Part shown: piece after piece, positions 28,467 to 37,390 of the stretch | Position numbering within the stretch: the stretch's first letter is position 1 | Layout of the letters: every line of letters begins with the position of its first letter | Assembly: GCF_022346615.1 (NCBI RefSeq) | Contig: NZ_JAKRNS010000002.1 | Coordinates: forward strand, 124,001-188,000 | Direction: 5' to 3' | DNA: 64,000 nt | DNA from: Staphylococcus sp. ACRSN | GTDB lineage: Bacteria > Bacillota > Bacilli > Staphylococcales > Staphylococcaceae | The notes under the pieces: model-generated | Database searches by the model: none | What the model was told of the DNA's origin: nothing | The model's input: only the letters and a program-made list of their open reading frames with translations | Translations under genes and position numbers: made by a program

Positions 28467-28526
28467 AAAGCTAGACTATGGATACTAACTGTTTTAGTGT
28501 TAGGTATCCATAGTCTAGCTTTTTTA
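28465..28526. terminator. Bidirectional terminator between the GntR and Rrf2 genes
   Basis: A 20-base stem (AAAAAGCTAGACTATGGATA and its complement) with a TAAC..GTTA inner part ends in TTTTTT on both strands. Confidence 0.93.
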
Positions 28527-28539
28527 GTTAAACCTTATG

Positions 28540-28944
28540 TTAATCAAATCGATTAATGACGTCTTGTACGGAGTAATCATTCAATTTATTTAGTATTGCT
28601 TGATCTACTTCACTATAAATAGAATCTAATGCATTGCTGATGTTTTTTCCGACATAACAATCAGGATTTGTGTTGCCATGAATTTTTGCAAAGTGTGTTT
28701 CAGAGTCAAAAATAACTTGAAATACTTTACCTAATAATATAGAAGTTGCAGCTTTTTTAAGGCTATATCCTGAAACGCCTTGACTACTATCAATTAGATT
28801 ACCGTCTTTTAAGTAGCGACAGATTTTCCTAACAAGTGTAGCATTGCTATTTATGCTAGATGCAATATATTGACTTGATACAGGTTCTTTTTCAGTAGCT
28901 AACAATGTGAGAATGTGAATGGCGACAGAAAATTGAGTGTTCAT
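28540..28944 (-). CDS. Rrf2-family transcriptional regulator
   Basis: Winged-helix regulator of 134 residues. It begins MNTQFSVAIHILTLLATE, typical of Rrf2, with the recognition helix SINSNATLVRKICRYLKDGN. Only one Cys (position 97, NPDCYVG) lies in the sensing region where iron-sulfur members have three. It is therefore probably not a cluster-binding NsrR/IscR type and may sense by a thiol switch. AGGAGG precedes the ATG. No divergent target gene is adjacent; the acetyltransferase gene 300 bases away is a candidate. Confidence 0.82.
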   Translation of the reverse strand: MNTQFSVAIHILTLLATEKEPVSSQYIASSINSNATLVRKICRYLKDGNLIDSSQGVSGYSLKKAATSILLGKVFQVIFDSETHFAKIHGNTNPDCYVGKNISNALDSIYSEVDQAILNKLNDYSVQDVINRFD

Positions 28945-29243
28945 GTTGTGCCTCCTTTGCAGTTAACTTGTGCTATAAATTAATACAGGTTGATTTTACG
29001 TTATTTACTTATGATGTGCAATGAAAGAAGCAATAGAATAATTAGTTAGAACAGAAAACATACTGATTGTTATAGAAATATTGAGAATATTTTTCTTTTG
29101 GTAATTTATTACTTCATTTTGAAACATTTCAATTGACTACCATTAACAGAAACAATATTGTATTCATATGATTCAATAGAAGTTATTTACATTGCATATT
29201 ATAACTTGTATCGATAAATATATTAGCATAAGGAAGTGACAAC

Positions 29244-29780
29244 ATGTCTGAATATAATATCCGTGTGGCAAACCAAGGTGACGCTGAGGAAATTCAAAGA
29301 CTTATGTATGAAGCATTTACACCTTTAAGAGAGTTGGGAATTGATTGGCCATCTGTTAATGCTGACGTTGATTTAGTAACACAAAATATTGTGAAAAGTA
29401 CTACTTTTGTCTTGGAAAATGAAACTGAAATCATATCTACGATTACTGTTCGTTATCCTTGGGAAGGAAAACGTCGTATTTCTGGATATCCATTTGTATG
29501 GTGGTTTGCTACAAAACCAAGTTATGATGGCCATGGTTTAGGTAGTAAATTGTTAAAATATGTTGAAGAAACATATTTAAGAGATACATTAAAGGCACCA
29601 GCGGTAACACTAGGAACCTCAGCGAGGAAACATCCATGGCTATTAGATATATACAAAAAGCGTGGTTATGAAGTATATGCAAAACATGAAAGTGAAGATG
29701 GTGATTTAGGCGTTATCATGAGAAAGGTATTGATACCTGAACGCTTTGATGAAGATGTATTAGGATTACCGCCATTTTAA
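29244..29780 (+). CDS. GNAT-family N-acetyltransferase
   Basis: Acetyltransferase of 178 residues with unknown substrate. The acetyl-CoA loop appears as GHGLGSKLLKYVEETY (near 97-112), preceded by the strand YPFVWWFATKPSYD and followed by LLDIYKKRGYEVYAKHE. AAGGAAG precedes the ATG. It is monocistronic with a terminator. It sits beside the narT remnant, where S. aureus as I recall it has the nitrate/nitrite reductase cluster. Confidence 0.82.
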   Translation: MSEYNIRVANQGDAEEIQRLMYEAFTPLRELGIDWPSVNADVDLVTQNIVKSTTFVLENETEIISTITVRYPWEGKRRISGYPFVWWFATKPSYDGHGLGSKLLKYVEETYLRDTLKAPAVTLGTSARKHPWLLDIYKKRGYEVYAKHESEDGDLGVIMRKVLIPERFDEDVLGLPPF

Positions 29781-29786
29781 TAAATT

Positions 29787-29833
29787 ACAGGGAATCCCTT
29801 TAAAAGTAATCTAAGGGGATTCCCTATTTTTAT
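29787..29833 (+). terminator. Terminator after the GNAT gene
   Basis: AGGGAATCCC and GGGGATTCCCT form the stem and are followed by ATTTTTAT. Confidence 0.85.
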
Positions 29834-29839
29834 AGTAAA

Positions 29840-29857
29840 TTGTGAAAATTATCACAA
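29840..29857. promoter_or_regulatory. Rex-type redox operator
   Basis: TTGTGAAAATTATCACAA fits the palindromic Rex site (TTGTGA, six bases, TCACAA). Rex represses anaerobic genes until NADH rises. It lies 23 bases before the frame holding the NarT remnant. Confidence 0.8.
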
Positions 29858-29879
29858 AATAAATCGAAATTGTATTACA

Positions 29880-30221
29880 ATGCAAGTGTATGGAGGAGGG
29901 CTGGATGTGACTGTAAATATTCTTGTGTTACATGGCATGAATCGTCCAGGTGTTAATGAAGTTGTGAATGAAAACTTTGGACAATTATTTAACGATGCTC
30001 AATTAACTTATTATTTGGCTAAAGAGTCCGGTGCAGCAAACGGTATTGTTTCTATGATGGGCGGATTAGGTGGTTTCTTTCCACCAATCGTCATAGCATA
30101 CATTACTGGATTAACTGATACGAGCCATTTAGCATTTGTATTTTTAGCACTATTTGGTGTTATTGCAATTATAACGATGTATCATATTGTAAAACGTGAT
30201 AATTTAAGTTTAAAACAATAA
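29880..30221 (+). pseudogene. narT: C-terminal remnant of nitrate transporter NarT
   Basis: The last ~65 residues ([21 protein letters not shown] and [14 protein letters not shown]...) match the end of NarT, a 12-helix nitrate/nitrite MFS transporter of about 390 residues. The preceding ~45 codons ([16 protein letters not shown]...) do not look like membrane protein and I do not recognize them. The first ten helices are missing, so transport is not possible. The frame is still open, with GGAGGAGGG before an in-frame GTG at 29907, so a short chimeric peptide could be made. No nar, nir or nre genes are in the window. Confidence 0.75.
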
Positions 30222-30228
30222 ATATAAA

Positions 30229-30267
30229 TAAAGCGTCCACAGTGCAATAACACTGCGGACGCTTTTG
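30229..30267. terminator. Terminator after the narT remnant
   Basis: AAGCGTCCACAGTG pairs with CACTGCGGACGCTT around CAATAA and is followed by TTGATA. A run of A residues upstream is weak, so it is mainly a plus-strand signal. Confidence 0.8.
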
Positions 30268-30392
30268 ATATATATTAAAATCACTGTTTATAGTGATGTG
30301 GAACATCAAGAAAATATAAATGAATGTGTTTTTGTTTCACACCATTTCGGTATACATATGGTGTTACTTATCAAATAATTTAAAAATTAACT

Positions 30393-30827
30393 TTAATTCA
30401 CTTCTATACGTGTTGCTTTATTCTCTTGGTCAGGCAATTTTGGTAATGTTACGCGTAAGATACCATTGTCGTGCGCAGCGCTAATTTTTTGTTCATCAAC
30501 ATTATCAAATGTAAATTGTCGTTTTAAGTCGCTATAACTACGTTCTTGATGAATTATTTTGCCAGCTGAATCTTCTTCATTATTTAATTGAGTTTGCTTT
30601 GCCTCAATAGTTAAAACATTCTTATCAAATGCTAAACTTATATTTTCCTTTTTGATACCCGGTAGTTCTGCTTCAATTAGATAATAATCTTCAAGTTCTG
30701 ATACATCAGATTTGATTTGTGTGTTATTTGGGAATTGATCAAATATTTGCTTTCCAAAATCTTTAAATAAGTCACTAGGATTTACGTCAAAAATAGAATT
30801 GTTAAATGGTTTCTTTTCAAAAGCCAT
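30393..30827 (-). CDS. Hsp20-family small heat-shock protein (second gene of pair)
   Basis: ATP-independent holdase chaperone of 144 residues. The alpha-crystallin domain spans about 40-140, with the blocks YYLIEAELPGIKKENISLAFD and the conserved NGILRVTLPKL. The ATG at 30827 is preceded by AAGGAG at 9 bases. It starts 35 bases after its paralogue with no terminator between, so the two form one CtsR-controlled operon. The two proteins are clearly diverged outside the core. Confidence 0.9.
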   Translation of the reverse strand: MAFEKKPFNNSIFDVNPSDLFKDFGKQIFDQFPNNTQIKSDVSELEDYYLIEAELPGIKKENISLAFDKNVLTIEAKQTQLNNEEDSAGKIIHQERSYSDLKRQFTFDNVDEQKISAAHDNGILRVTLPKLPDQENKATRIEVN

Positions 30828-30862
30828 AATCAATCACTCCTTAATTAGTATATTATTCTGTA

Positions 30863-31243
30863 TTAATCAATAGAAATTTTTGTTTTACTTTGTTTCATTG
30901 GTAAATTAACTATGAGCATACCATTTTCCATTGTTGCATTAATATTTGCAGTATCAATGTGTTTGAATATAAATTGTCTACTTTGCTTTTTAGCATTTCT
31001 TTCACGAATCAAATAATGTTGTTCATCATTAGTATTTTCCTTATCAGAATGCTCTGCAGAGATAGTTAAAATATTGTTGTCGTATTCAATATTAATATCT
31101 TCTTTATTAAAGCCAGGAAGTTCTGCAGTAATCGTGTAGTTATTATTTTGTTGATAAACATTTACTTTGAAACTTGGATTTCCGAGAAGCATACTATCAA
31201 TCATATCAATTGGTAAATTGCGAGTTTGTCTATATTGAATCAT
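30863..31243 (-). CDS. Hsp20-family small heat-shock protein (first gene of pair)
   Basis: Small heat-shock protein of 126 residues with the alpha-crystallin domain at about 25-122 (YTITAELPGFNKEDINIEYD; NGMLIVNLPMK). It is shorter than the downstream paralogue, with a brief N-terminal arm (MIQYRQTRNLPIDMIDSMLL). S. aureus has one Hsp20 gene beside sarZ at this place, so a local duplication is plausible. AAGGAGAGG precedes the ATG. The promoter region carries a textbook CtsR operator. Confidence 0.9.
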   Translation of the reverse strand: MIQYRQTRNLPIDMIDSMLLGNPSFKVNVYQQNNNYTITAELPGFNKEDINIEYDNNILTISAEHSDKENTNDEQHYLIRERNAKKQSRQFIFKHIDTANINATMENGMLIVNLPMKQSKTKISID

Positions 31244-31290
31244 CTATAAAACACCTCTCCTTTAACTTTGTGATTTCATTATAAAACTAT

Positions 31291-31313
31291 AGTCAAAGAA
31301 AGTCAAAGTCAAA
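31291..31313 (-). promoter_or_regulatory. CtsR operator of the hsp20 pair
   Basis: AGTCAAAGAAAGTCAAA (31291-31307) matches the CtsR heptad repeat (A/G)GTCAAA-NAN-(A/G)GTCAAA exactly. A further GTCAAA follows at 31308. It lies 48 bases upstream of the first hsp20 start, so the pair should be induced by heat and protein damage. Confidence 0.9.
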
Positions 31314-31484
31314 GACTTGGTATTGATAAATTTTATGATTTAATAATGTGTGGTAGTTAGCGTAGTAGATATTTAAGATATTAAAATGTGTATTTTCATA
31401 AATAATAAAAAAGAGGCAACCAAAAGATTTAGAATGTCAACGTCATTGTAACTTCTCACTTTTAATTTACCTCATAAGTATATA

Positions 31485-31925
31485 TTAAATTTCTTTTGTA
31501 AAATGTTTATTTACAAATTTTTGTAATGTTTCTTTTAATTCAATTGCTTCTTCTTTTTCCATATCAAATTCGCTAAATACTTTTTTTGATATGCCTAATA
31601 ACGGTTCTTTAACATTAACACCTTTGTCAGTTAGTTCAATTTGTAAATTACGCTCATCATCAATTTCACGTGTTCGTGTCACATAACCTTTTTTCTCAAG
31701 TTTTTTTAATAAAGGTGTTAGTGTACCTGAATCTAAGAATACACGTTCTCCAAGCGTTTTAATATTAATTTTATCGTCTAATTCAATTGCGAGTAAGACA
31801 ATATAACCAGTATAAGTTAAATCGAACTCTTTTAAATATGAAGTATACTTTTTAATAATTTCCTTTGAAGAAACATAGAATAGAAAACAAAGTTGTCTTT
31901 CTAGATTACTATCTTTTTCCTCCAT
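31485..31925 (-). CDS. sarZ: MarR/SarA-family global regulator SarZ
   Basis: Winged-helix virulence and redox regulator of 146 residues. The N-terminal [35 protein letters not shown] carries the single sensing Cys13 known from S. aureus SarZ and MgrA. The DNA-binding wing [24 protein letters not shown] follows. In S. aureus SarZ controls exoprotein, metabolic and oxidative-stress genes. AAAGGGG precedes the ATG. The position next to hsp20 and gltT matches S. aureus. Confidence 0.92.
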   Translation of the reverse strand: MEEKDSNLERQLCFLFYVSSKEIIKKYTSYLKEFDLTYTGYIVLLAIELDDKINIKTLGERVFLDSGTLTPLLKKLEKKGYVTRTREIDDERNLQIELTDKGVNVKEPLLGISKKVFSEFDMEKEEAIELKETLQKFVNKHFTKEI

Positions 31926-32282
31926 TTAATCACCCCTTTTGAATGTTAACCTTATTATGAAGTATGTGCTCTGTCAAGGAATGGTTGCGCCCACTTAGAA
32001 CTGTTATATATATAGTTTTAATAAACCTTATTTCTACAAAAGTATTAGTGTTACGTATACTTAATTAATCATTATTAAATAGCTTGTTTCCTGTTGTGGT
32101 TTTTTTAAAAAGAATAAATATAAGAATATTTTGTTACAAAAATAACTTATGTCTTTATAATTACATAGTTATAAGTCATACTAATATCATTACATATAAT
32201 TAAATTTTAAATTCATATAAAGGTTAGATTTGAAAATCGCTTTTGAGAATTAATTTGTTTGAAATAGAGGAGAATTATAAAT
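31926..32282. promoter_or_regulatory. Divergent promoter region between sarZ and the DUF3139 gene
   Basis: About 355 very AT-rich bases. The GAGGAG site of the right-hand gene is at 32268-32273. I see no palindrome or ORF that I would defend. Confidence 0.4.
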
Positions 32283-32639
32283 ATGAAGACATTTTTAAAA
32301 ATATTTGGGCTACTCGTGCTGTCATTAATTATTGCAGTCGTGTTTTTCTTTTGTCTAAGAACGTATCAAGGACATAAAAACTTAGAACTTGTAGACAATT
32401 ATTTGAAAGAAGAGAATTTAACTCAGAAAGTTCAGTCAGAAAAAACATTATATAGTGCTAAAAAAGGATTATATTATAAAGAAGTTAAGTTTAAAGACGA
32501 TAAGGATTTAACTTATGTTGTTCAACCAATAGCCACATATAAAGGCATAGTAGTTCAGGCATTTGACTCAGAAACAAAAGAGAATATCAAACATGCTAAG
32601 TACAACAAGTTTGAGAAAGATTATAAGCCTAAAGATTAA
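32283..32639 (+). CDS. DUF3139-like small membrane-anchored protein
   Basis: Protein of 118 residues with one N-terminal membrane helix (FGLLVLSLIIAVVFFFCL) and an extracytoplasmic domain with TYVVQPIATYKGIVVQAFDSET. It resembles the DUF3139 family common in staphylococci and bacilli; function unknown. GAGGAG precedes the ATG. The place between sarZ and gltT is conserved with S. aureus in my recollection. Confidence 0.72.
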   Translation: MKTFLKIFGLLVLSLIIAVVFFFCLRTYQGHKNLELVDNYLKEENLTQKVQSEKTLYSAKKGLYYKEVKFKDDKDLTYVVQPIATYKGIVVQAFDSETKENIKHAKYNKFEKDYKPKD

Positions 32640-32710
32640 TGAGATAATAGTAATTTAGATTGTGCTCAGTATTAGTCACATAAATAAAATATGAGTATGT
32701 TTAAAATATA

Positions 32711-32753
32711 AAAGAGCGTGCGTATCTATTCTTTGGATACGCACGCTCTTTTA
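32711..32753. terminator. Terminator after the DUF3139 gene
   Basis: AAAAGAGCGTGCGTATC pairs with GATACGCACGCTCTTTT. The following 290 bases up to gltT hold its promoter region and no gene. Confidence 0.92.
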
Positions 32754-33040
32754 TTAGTAGTAATAATGTAAGCGATAACAATGACGATGTTACATAAATA
32801 TAGATATTTATGAAAATGATGAGATATTATGTATAGAAACTCTAATTAATGTGATTAAAAGGAGTGAGTTAACTTTTATATCAATGGAAGATGATAATAT
32901 GATGTATGTTACTTATTTAATCAAAGTAGGTGTGATAAGTGTTATTTAGGGTTCTTTTGTACTTTATAGCGTAAAAATTTTATATCTAATTTATATTTAT
33001 TTTGCTATAATTATTCTGTCAGAAGAAGGGGAGAAACATC

Positions 33041-34315
33041 ATGGCAATTTTTAAAAAAATAAGTTTACCAATGCAAGTTGTTATTGCACTGGTATTAGGT
33101 GTAATTGTTGGACTATTGCTATACGGACATGAAGAACTCGTCAACTATATTAAACCGTTTGGCGACATCTTCTTAAATCTAATTAAGATGATTGTAATAC
33201 CTGTTGTGTTCTGTTCATTAGCTTTATCTATTTCTAATGTAGGTGAATCTAAAACAGTTGGACGATATGGTGTAAAGACAATCGTTTATTTTGAAATTAT
33301 AACTACTGTAGCTATTGGGTTAGGTATTATTTTTGCAAATATATTTAAACCGGGAATAGGACTGGATCCTGATAAGCTGCCAAAAGGTGACATATCAACT
33401 TACGAATCGTCAGCAAAGGCTGCCGAACATTCTACATATGGAAATCATTTTATTGATACTATTGTAAATATTGTACCGACAAACTTTTTTGAAGCATTAA
33501 ATAAAGGGGATTTGTTACCAATCATTTTCTTTGCCGTTTTCTTTGGTATTGGTCTGTCGGTTATTGGAGACAAAGGAAAACCAGTTAAAGATGTATTAAG
33601 TGGTACATTAGATGCTGTGTTTTGGATGATTAATAAAATATTAAAACTTGCGCCATTAGGAGTTTTTGCTTTTATTTGTACGACAATTATGACGTTTGGA
33701 GCAGCGGCATTACTTCCATTACTTAAATTATTATTAGTTGTAATAGGCGCGATGGTCTTTTTTGTAGTCGTCGTATTAGGAATTGTAGCTAAAATGTGTG
33801 GCGTTAATATCTTTTCTATTATGAAAATATTGAAAAATGAATTGATATTAGCATTTTCAACATCTAGTTCCGAGTCTGTATTACCAATTATTATGCAAAA
33901 AATGGAAAGATTTGGCTCGCCAAAGGACGTGACATCATTTGTAGTACCAATAGGTTATACGTTTAATTTAGATGGATCGGCTTTATATCAGTCTATTGCA
34001 GCGTTATTTGTTGCTCAGATGTATGGTATAGATATGTCTATTGGTCAACAAATAATGTTGATGGTTACATTAATGGTTGCTTCCAAAGGCATGGCAGGAG
34101 TTCCGGGTGTATCGATAGTTGTATTAATTACAACACTTACTTCTATGGGATTGCCAGCTGAAGGTTTAGCATTAATCATTGGTATTGATCGATTGTTGGA
34201 TATGGTTCGAACATGCGTGAATGTTATGGGGAATGCTTTATCTACAATTGTTATAGCGAAATGGGAAAATGTTTATGATAAAGAAAAGGGTAAAGCATAT
34301 TTAAAATCAATATAA
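33041..34315 (+). CDS. gltT: Glutamate/aspartate:cation symporter
   Basis: Imports glutamate or aspartate with Na+ or H+ (dicarboxylate/amino acid:cation symporter family), 424 residues, trimeric in relatives. Signatures: AFSTSSSESVLPIIMQKM (first re-entrant loop, serine-rich), FVVPIGYTFNLDGSALYQSI (the NMDG-like cation site appears as NLDG) and IGIDRLLDMVRTCVNVMGNAL (substrate-binding Arg). GAAGGGGAG precedes the ATG. It is monocistronic with its own terminator. Confidence 0.93.
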   Translation: MAIFKKISLPMQVVIALVLGVIVGLLLYGHEELVNYIKPFGDIFLNLIKMIVIPVVFCSLALSISNVGESKTVGRYGVKTIVYFEIITTVAIGLGIIFANIFKPGIGLDPDKLPKGDISTYESSAKAAEHSTYGNHFIDTIVNIVPTNFFEALNKGDLLPIIFFAVFFGIGLSVIGDKGKPVKDVLSGTLDAVFWMINKILKLAPLGVFAFICTTIMTFGAAALLPLLKLLLVVIGAMVFFVVVVLGIVAKMCGVNIFSIMKILKNELILAFSTSSSESVLPIIMQKMERFGSPKDVTSFVVPIGYTFNLDGSALYQSIAALFVAQMYGIDMSIGQQIMLMVTLMVASKGMAGVPGVSIVVLITTLTSMGLPAEGLALIIGIDRLLDMVRTCVNVMGNALSTIVIAKWENVYDKEKGKAYLKSI

Positions 34316-34362
34316 ATAATTTATTTCTGACAAAAATTTAAGACTAGGACATCTTTGCTAGT

Positions 34363-34408
34363 TAAAAAAGAGCCGATTGAAATCACAAATTTCAATCGGC
34401 TCTTTTTA
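34363..34408. terminator. Bidirectional terminator between gltT and the DUF4889 gene
   Basis: AAAAAAGAGCCGATTGAAAT pairs with its near-complement ATTTCAATCGGCTCTTTTT. Confidence 0.92.
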
Positions 34409-34444
34409 GTGATATAGGACATGTTTATGAATAATGTATATTCA

Positions 34445-34792
34445 TTACATGCCTTTCATGCCACCCATATCATGAATTTTCATCATAAGACCATGTGGAA
34501 CATCATCATGTTTTACTACCTTCATATTACTAAATGATTCATCGCCTTCGGATTTTACTAATTTTACGAAATCACCATGCTTAGGTGAGAAACCTGATTC
34601 TGCAGGCAATTTAACATTTTTTTCGACTTCATGGTCTTTTTCACTAATAACTTTTTCAGCAGTTGTACTATTTTTCATGTAACCATAATAAATTTCTTTT
34701 TGACCACTAGACATCATCATAATTACAAGTACAACGGCAACGATCACCATGATAGCACTTAGAATAATTGCAAACCCTTTTTTATTTTTCAA
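34445..34792 (-). CDS. DUF4889-like membrane-anchored protein
   Basis: Protein of 115 residues: one N-terminal helix (FAIILSAIMVIVAVVLVIMMM), then an extracytoplasmic region with IYYGYMKNSTTAEKVI and a small beta-rich domain. The tail HDMGGMKGM is His/Met-rich and could bind copper; that is only an observation. I recall DUF4889 as a staphylococcal family of this shape; function unknown. It is monocistronic, with AAGGAG before the start. Confidence 0.65.
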   Translation of the reverse strand: MKNKKGFAIILSAIMVIVAVVLVIMMMSSGQKEIYYGYMKNSTTAEKVISEKDHEVEKNVKLPAESGFSPKHGDFVKLVKSEGDESFSNMKVVKHDDVPHGLMMKIHDMGGMKGM

Positions 34793-34927
34793 GATAAGAT
34801 ACTCCTTTTTATTGGTTTCTTCTCTTCCTTCTCTCAGTTATATCTAAAATAGATAATGAATGCAATGAATACTAGATAAAAGTACTCATTTCTTCACAAA
34901 GTTACAAAGATATTTAAGTATATACAC

Positions 34928-37024
34928 TTAAATTATTGATAGACGTATATACTTTACTTCATTATTGTGTAATTCAAAAATGATTTGTTGGTTTTTTGTC
35001 TCCAATTGTCTAATTTCAGATTTTGGATAACTTGATTGACCGATATAATATAATAATTTTTTATCAAGACCAATTGAATTGCATGATGGTGGCAATGCAT
35101 AATCGATATAGCCATGATGACGATTCAATGTTTGAATAAATAAGACGTTTGATGTTGTTAAATCAGAACATAAAAAATTAAATTTTTTAGATGACTGTGG
35201 TGATATCGTATGTTCAGTACAATTAAATAATAGAATGTGTATATAATATTTGTCTTTAGCAATGAATAAATTTTCATCCATTGCTAATGGTCTATTTATA
35301 AAAGGCTTTAAAAATTGATATAAGTACATGAGTGGTTCATACATATAATGACTGTTCATGATAGAAAGATCACTGATATTTGTTTTTATTAGTTTATAAC
35401 CAACTCCTGCACCTTGTTGAATAATTATCAACATATGACACATTAAATCAGATAAGGATAATGGTTGTTGTTCGTCATAGAGTTTAAAGCAATGTTTACT
35501 TACATGAGCGTAAACAAATTTCGTTTTAGATATGTTTGTAAGACTGATAATTTTATTGAAATAGTCCAAATAGCTCATAGAACGGTCAAAGTAGGAAGAA
35601 TATTTATTTAAACAAGCTCTTGTTTGTGAAGATTCTATATCAATAAAATAATAATCAAAGTGATATTTGGATAAATATTCAAAAGCTTTGTTAACTGATT
35701 TTATTTGCTTAACAGTACCCTCTATTGAAATGGCTAATTTTACCTTTATATTCAAATTTTGAGATTTTAAATATATATCATTAATATCCTTTAAATAAAG
35801 GAAGTCTGTGTCGAATAGTAATAAAAAATAATGCATATATTTTTGAAGGTAATATTTGGGTTTCGTATTCAATAATTGAATAATCATATTTTCAATCGTT
35901 CTATATTCATCTTTTGATTTAATACGGAGTCCTAAGCGTACATTTTGAGAAAATAAGCCATCAATAAAATCGATAATGGCAAGTAAGTTTAATTTTTCTA
36001 GGTTAAAACAGCCTATATTATTAATGAGTAAATAAACATCGGCAATGTCGTTAAATGCAAGTTTTGAAATTAAATTAGACTGCATTATTTCAATCAAATC
36101 ATCAGTATGGATAAATATGACCGGGGACTTAGTTGTATTATTATAATTTAAATGATTTAAATCAATGTTATGCAATGGATAATCATCCAATGATTGAGAA
36201 GAAAAACTATCAATATATGTTGAAATGTTCATATTATCAGGGCTTAATAAATTAATTGAAGTTTGTGACGTTGATAAAAATTTTTTCCTAAAAACATTTG
36301 GCGTTTCATTTAACAAAGATTTAAATTGTTGAGTGTAACTTGAGTAATGCTTAAATCCTAATGCTTCAGCGATGATTTGAATAGGATTATCGCTTTGAAG
36401 TAATGGGTTAAATGATAAAGCAATTTTTAAACTAGTTACATAAGCTTTGAAAGTTAATCCTAAGTGTTGTTTGAATAATATTGATATGTACGGAGCAGTA
36501 ACAAAAAAGCGATCTGAAATTTCTTTCGAACTAACCGATTTTACTGCGTGATTATGTATAAAATCAATGATCTTGTTCAATAAAGAATTTTCAGTAATGA
36601 CAGAAGGTAGGTAGTGTTGATGCAATTTAACTCTAGTTTCTTCAATCAATATTTTAATCACTTCTAATAATGAATTACTAGTAACATGTTCATTTTTATT
36701 TAATTTTTCGATGATGCAAAAAATATAGTGTTTTATGTAATTTTCTGATTTTAGTAGTTTGAAATTAAAATAGTAATTAAAAAACGTATCATCAATAACA
36801 TTGAATAATTGAAGAGGGATATTTACCTCAACAAGATGTTCTGCATGTATGATTTCATATAAATCGTTATGATTAATAATTACCAATGTTTGATTGAATG
36901 CGATGTTTTTTCCATTTAGTTTGATTTGAAGCTGATGATTTAATGAAAATAATAGCTTTATTTTTCCGATACAACGCCTAGAGCAAGTTGTTAGATAATT
37001 ATGTATATAAATCGTACTATTCAT
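34928..37024 (-). CDS. rsp: Large AraC-family regulator Rsp
   Basis: Regulator of 698 residues, against about 701 in S. aureus Rsp. The AraC double helix-turn-helix is internal, at about 160-255 (IIDFIHNHAVKSVSSKEISD and IQIIAEALGFKHYSSYTQQF). It is preceded by a cupin-like sensory part and followed by about 430 residues that alternate strands and helices (AIIDFIDGLFSQNVRLGLRI, FDYYFIDIES), possibly a catalytically dead TIM-barrel. In S. aureus Rsp represses surface proteins and biofilm and activates virulence genes. Its place between gltT and scrA matches. The start has CAGGAG 10 bases upstream. Confidence 0.88.
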   Translation of the reverse strand: MNSTIYIHNYLTTCSRRCIGKIKLLFSLNHQLQIKLNGKNIAFNQTLVIINHNDLYEIIHAEHLVEVNIPLQLFNVIDDTFFNYYFNFKLLKSENYIKHYIFCIIEKLNKNEHVTSNSLLEVIKILIEETRVKLHQHYLPSVITENSLLNKIIDFIHNHAVKSVSSKEISDRFFVTAPYISILFKQHLGLTFKAYVTSLKIALSFNPLLQSDNPIQIIAEALGFKHYSSYTQQFKSLLNETPNVFRKKFLSTSQTSINLLSPDNMNISTYIDSFSSQSLDDYPLHNIDLNHLNYNNTTKSPVIFIHTDDLIEIMQSNLISKLAFNDIADVYLLINNIGCFNLEKLNLLAIIDFIDGLFSQNVRLGLRIKSKDEYRTIENMIIQLLNTKPKYYLQKYMHYFLLLFDTDFLYLKDINDIYLKSQNLNIKVKLAISIEGTVKQIKSVNKAFEYLSKYHFDYYFIDIESSQTRACLNKYSSYFDRSMSYLDYFNKIISLTNISKTKFVYAHVSKHCFKLYDEQQPLSLSDLMCHMLIIIQQGAGVGYKLIKTNISDLSIMNSHYMYEPLMYLYQFLKPFINRPLAMDENLFIAKDKYYIHILLFNCTEHTISPQSSKKFNFLCSDLTTSNVLFIQTLNRHHGYIDYALPPSCNSIGLDKKLLYYIGQSSYPKSEIRQLETKNQQIIFELHNNEVKYIRLSII

Positions 37025-37309
37025 AATACTGCAACTCCTGAATAAATGTATTGTATAACGCTTAATAGTTTATATTATATAACAAAATTTATAGATTTTA
37101 AGGTAATTAATTATAATTTTCTAACAAAATCGTGAAGTTAAAATAATCTAATTAAAAATTTTTAATGGTTGAGTTAAAAAATCAATATGCAATGAGTAGG
37201 TTACGTATCAGAAAGTAATATTATTTATTATATATAATAAAAGCTATTTGAATATGTGTGTACGATATTAAAAATTTAATTGTTGTCACAAAAACGTTGC
37301 AAAAAGCTA
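37025..37309. other. Rsp-scrA intergenic region, left part
   Basis: Very AT-rich 285 bases holding the rsp promoter. I see no gene or palindrome of note. Confidence 0.4.
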
Positions 37310-37371
37310 TTGCGTTCTTTACTGAAACCGATTACAATAAAAGCATCACAAGAAATTGGAACCGGTTCTAT
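37310..37371 (+). promoter_or_regulatory. scrA promoter with cre and sucrose-repressor operator
   Basis: TTGCGT (37310) and TACAAT (37333) are 17 bases apart. TGAAACCGATTACA at 37323-37336 fits the CcpA cre consensus at every defined position and overlaps the -10. TTGGAACCGGTTCTAT at 37356-37371 is a palindrome of the LacI/ScrR kind just after the start point. Both catabolite repression and sucrose induction are therefore expected. Confidence 0.85.
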
Positions 37372-37390
37372 TTTATGAGGAGGCTTATTA

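Noticed and set aside
29840..29857. NreC binding site for the palindrome before the narT remnant
   Set aside because: The dyad TTGTGA-N6-TCACAA fits Rex closely, while the recalled NreC motif is different and not seen.
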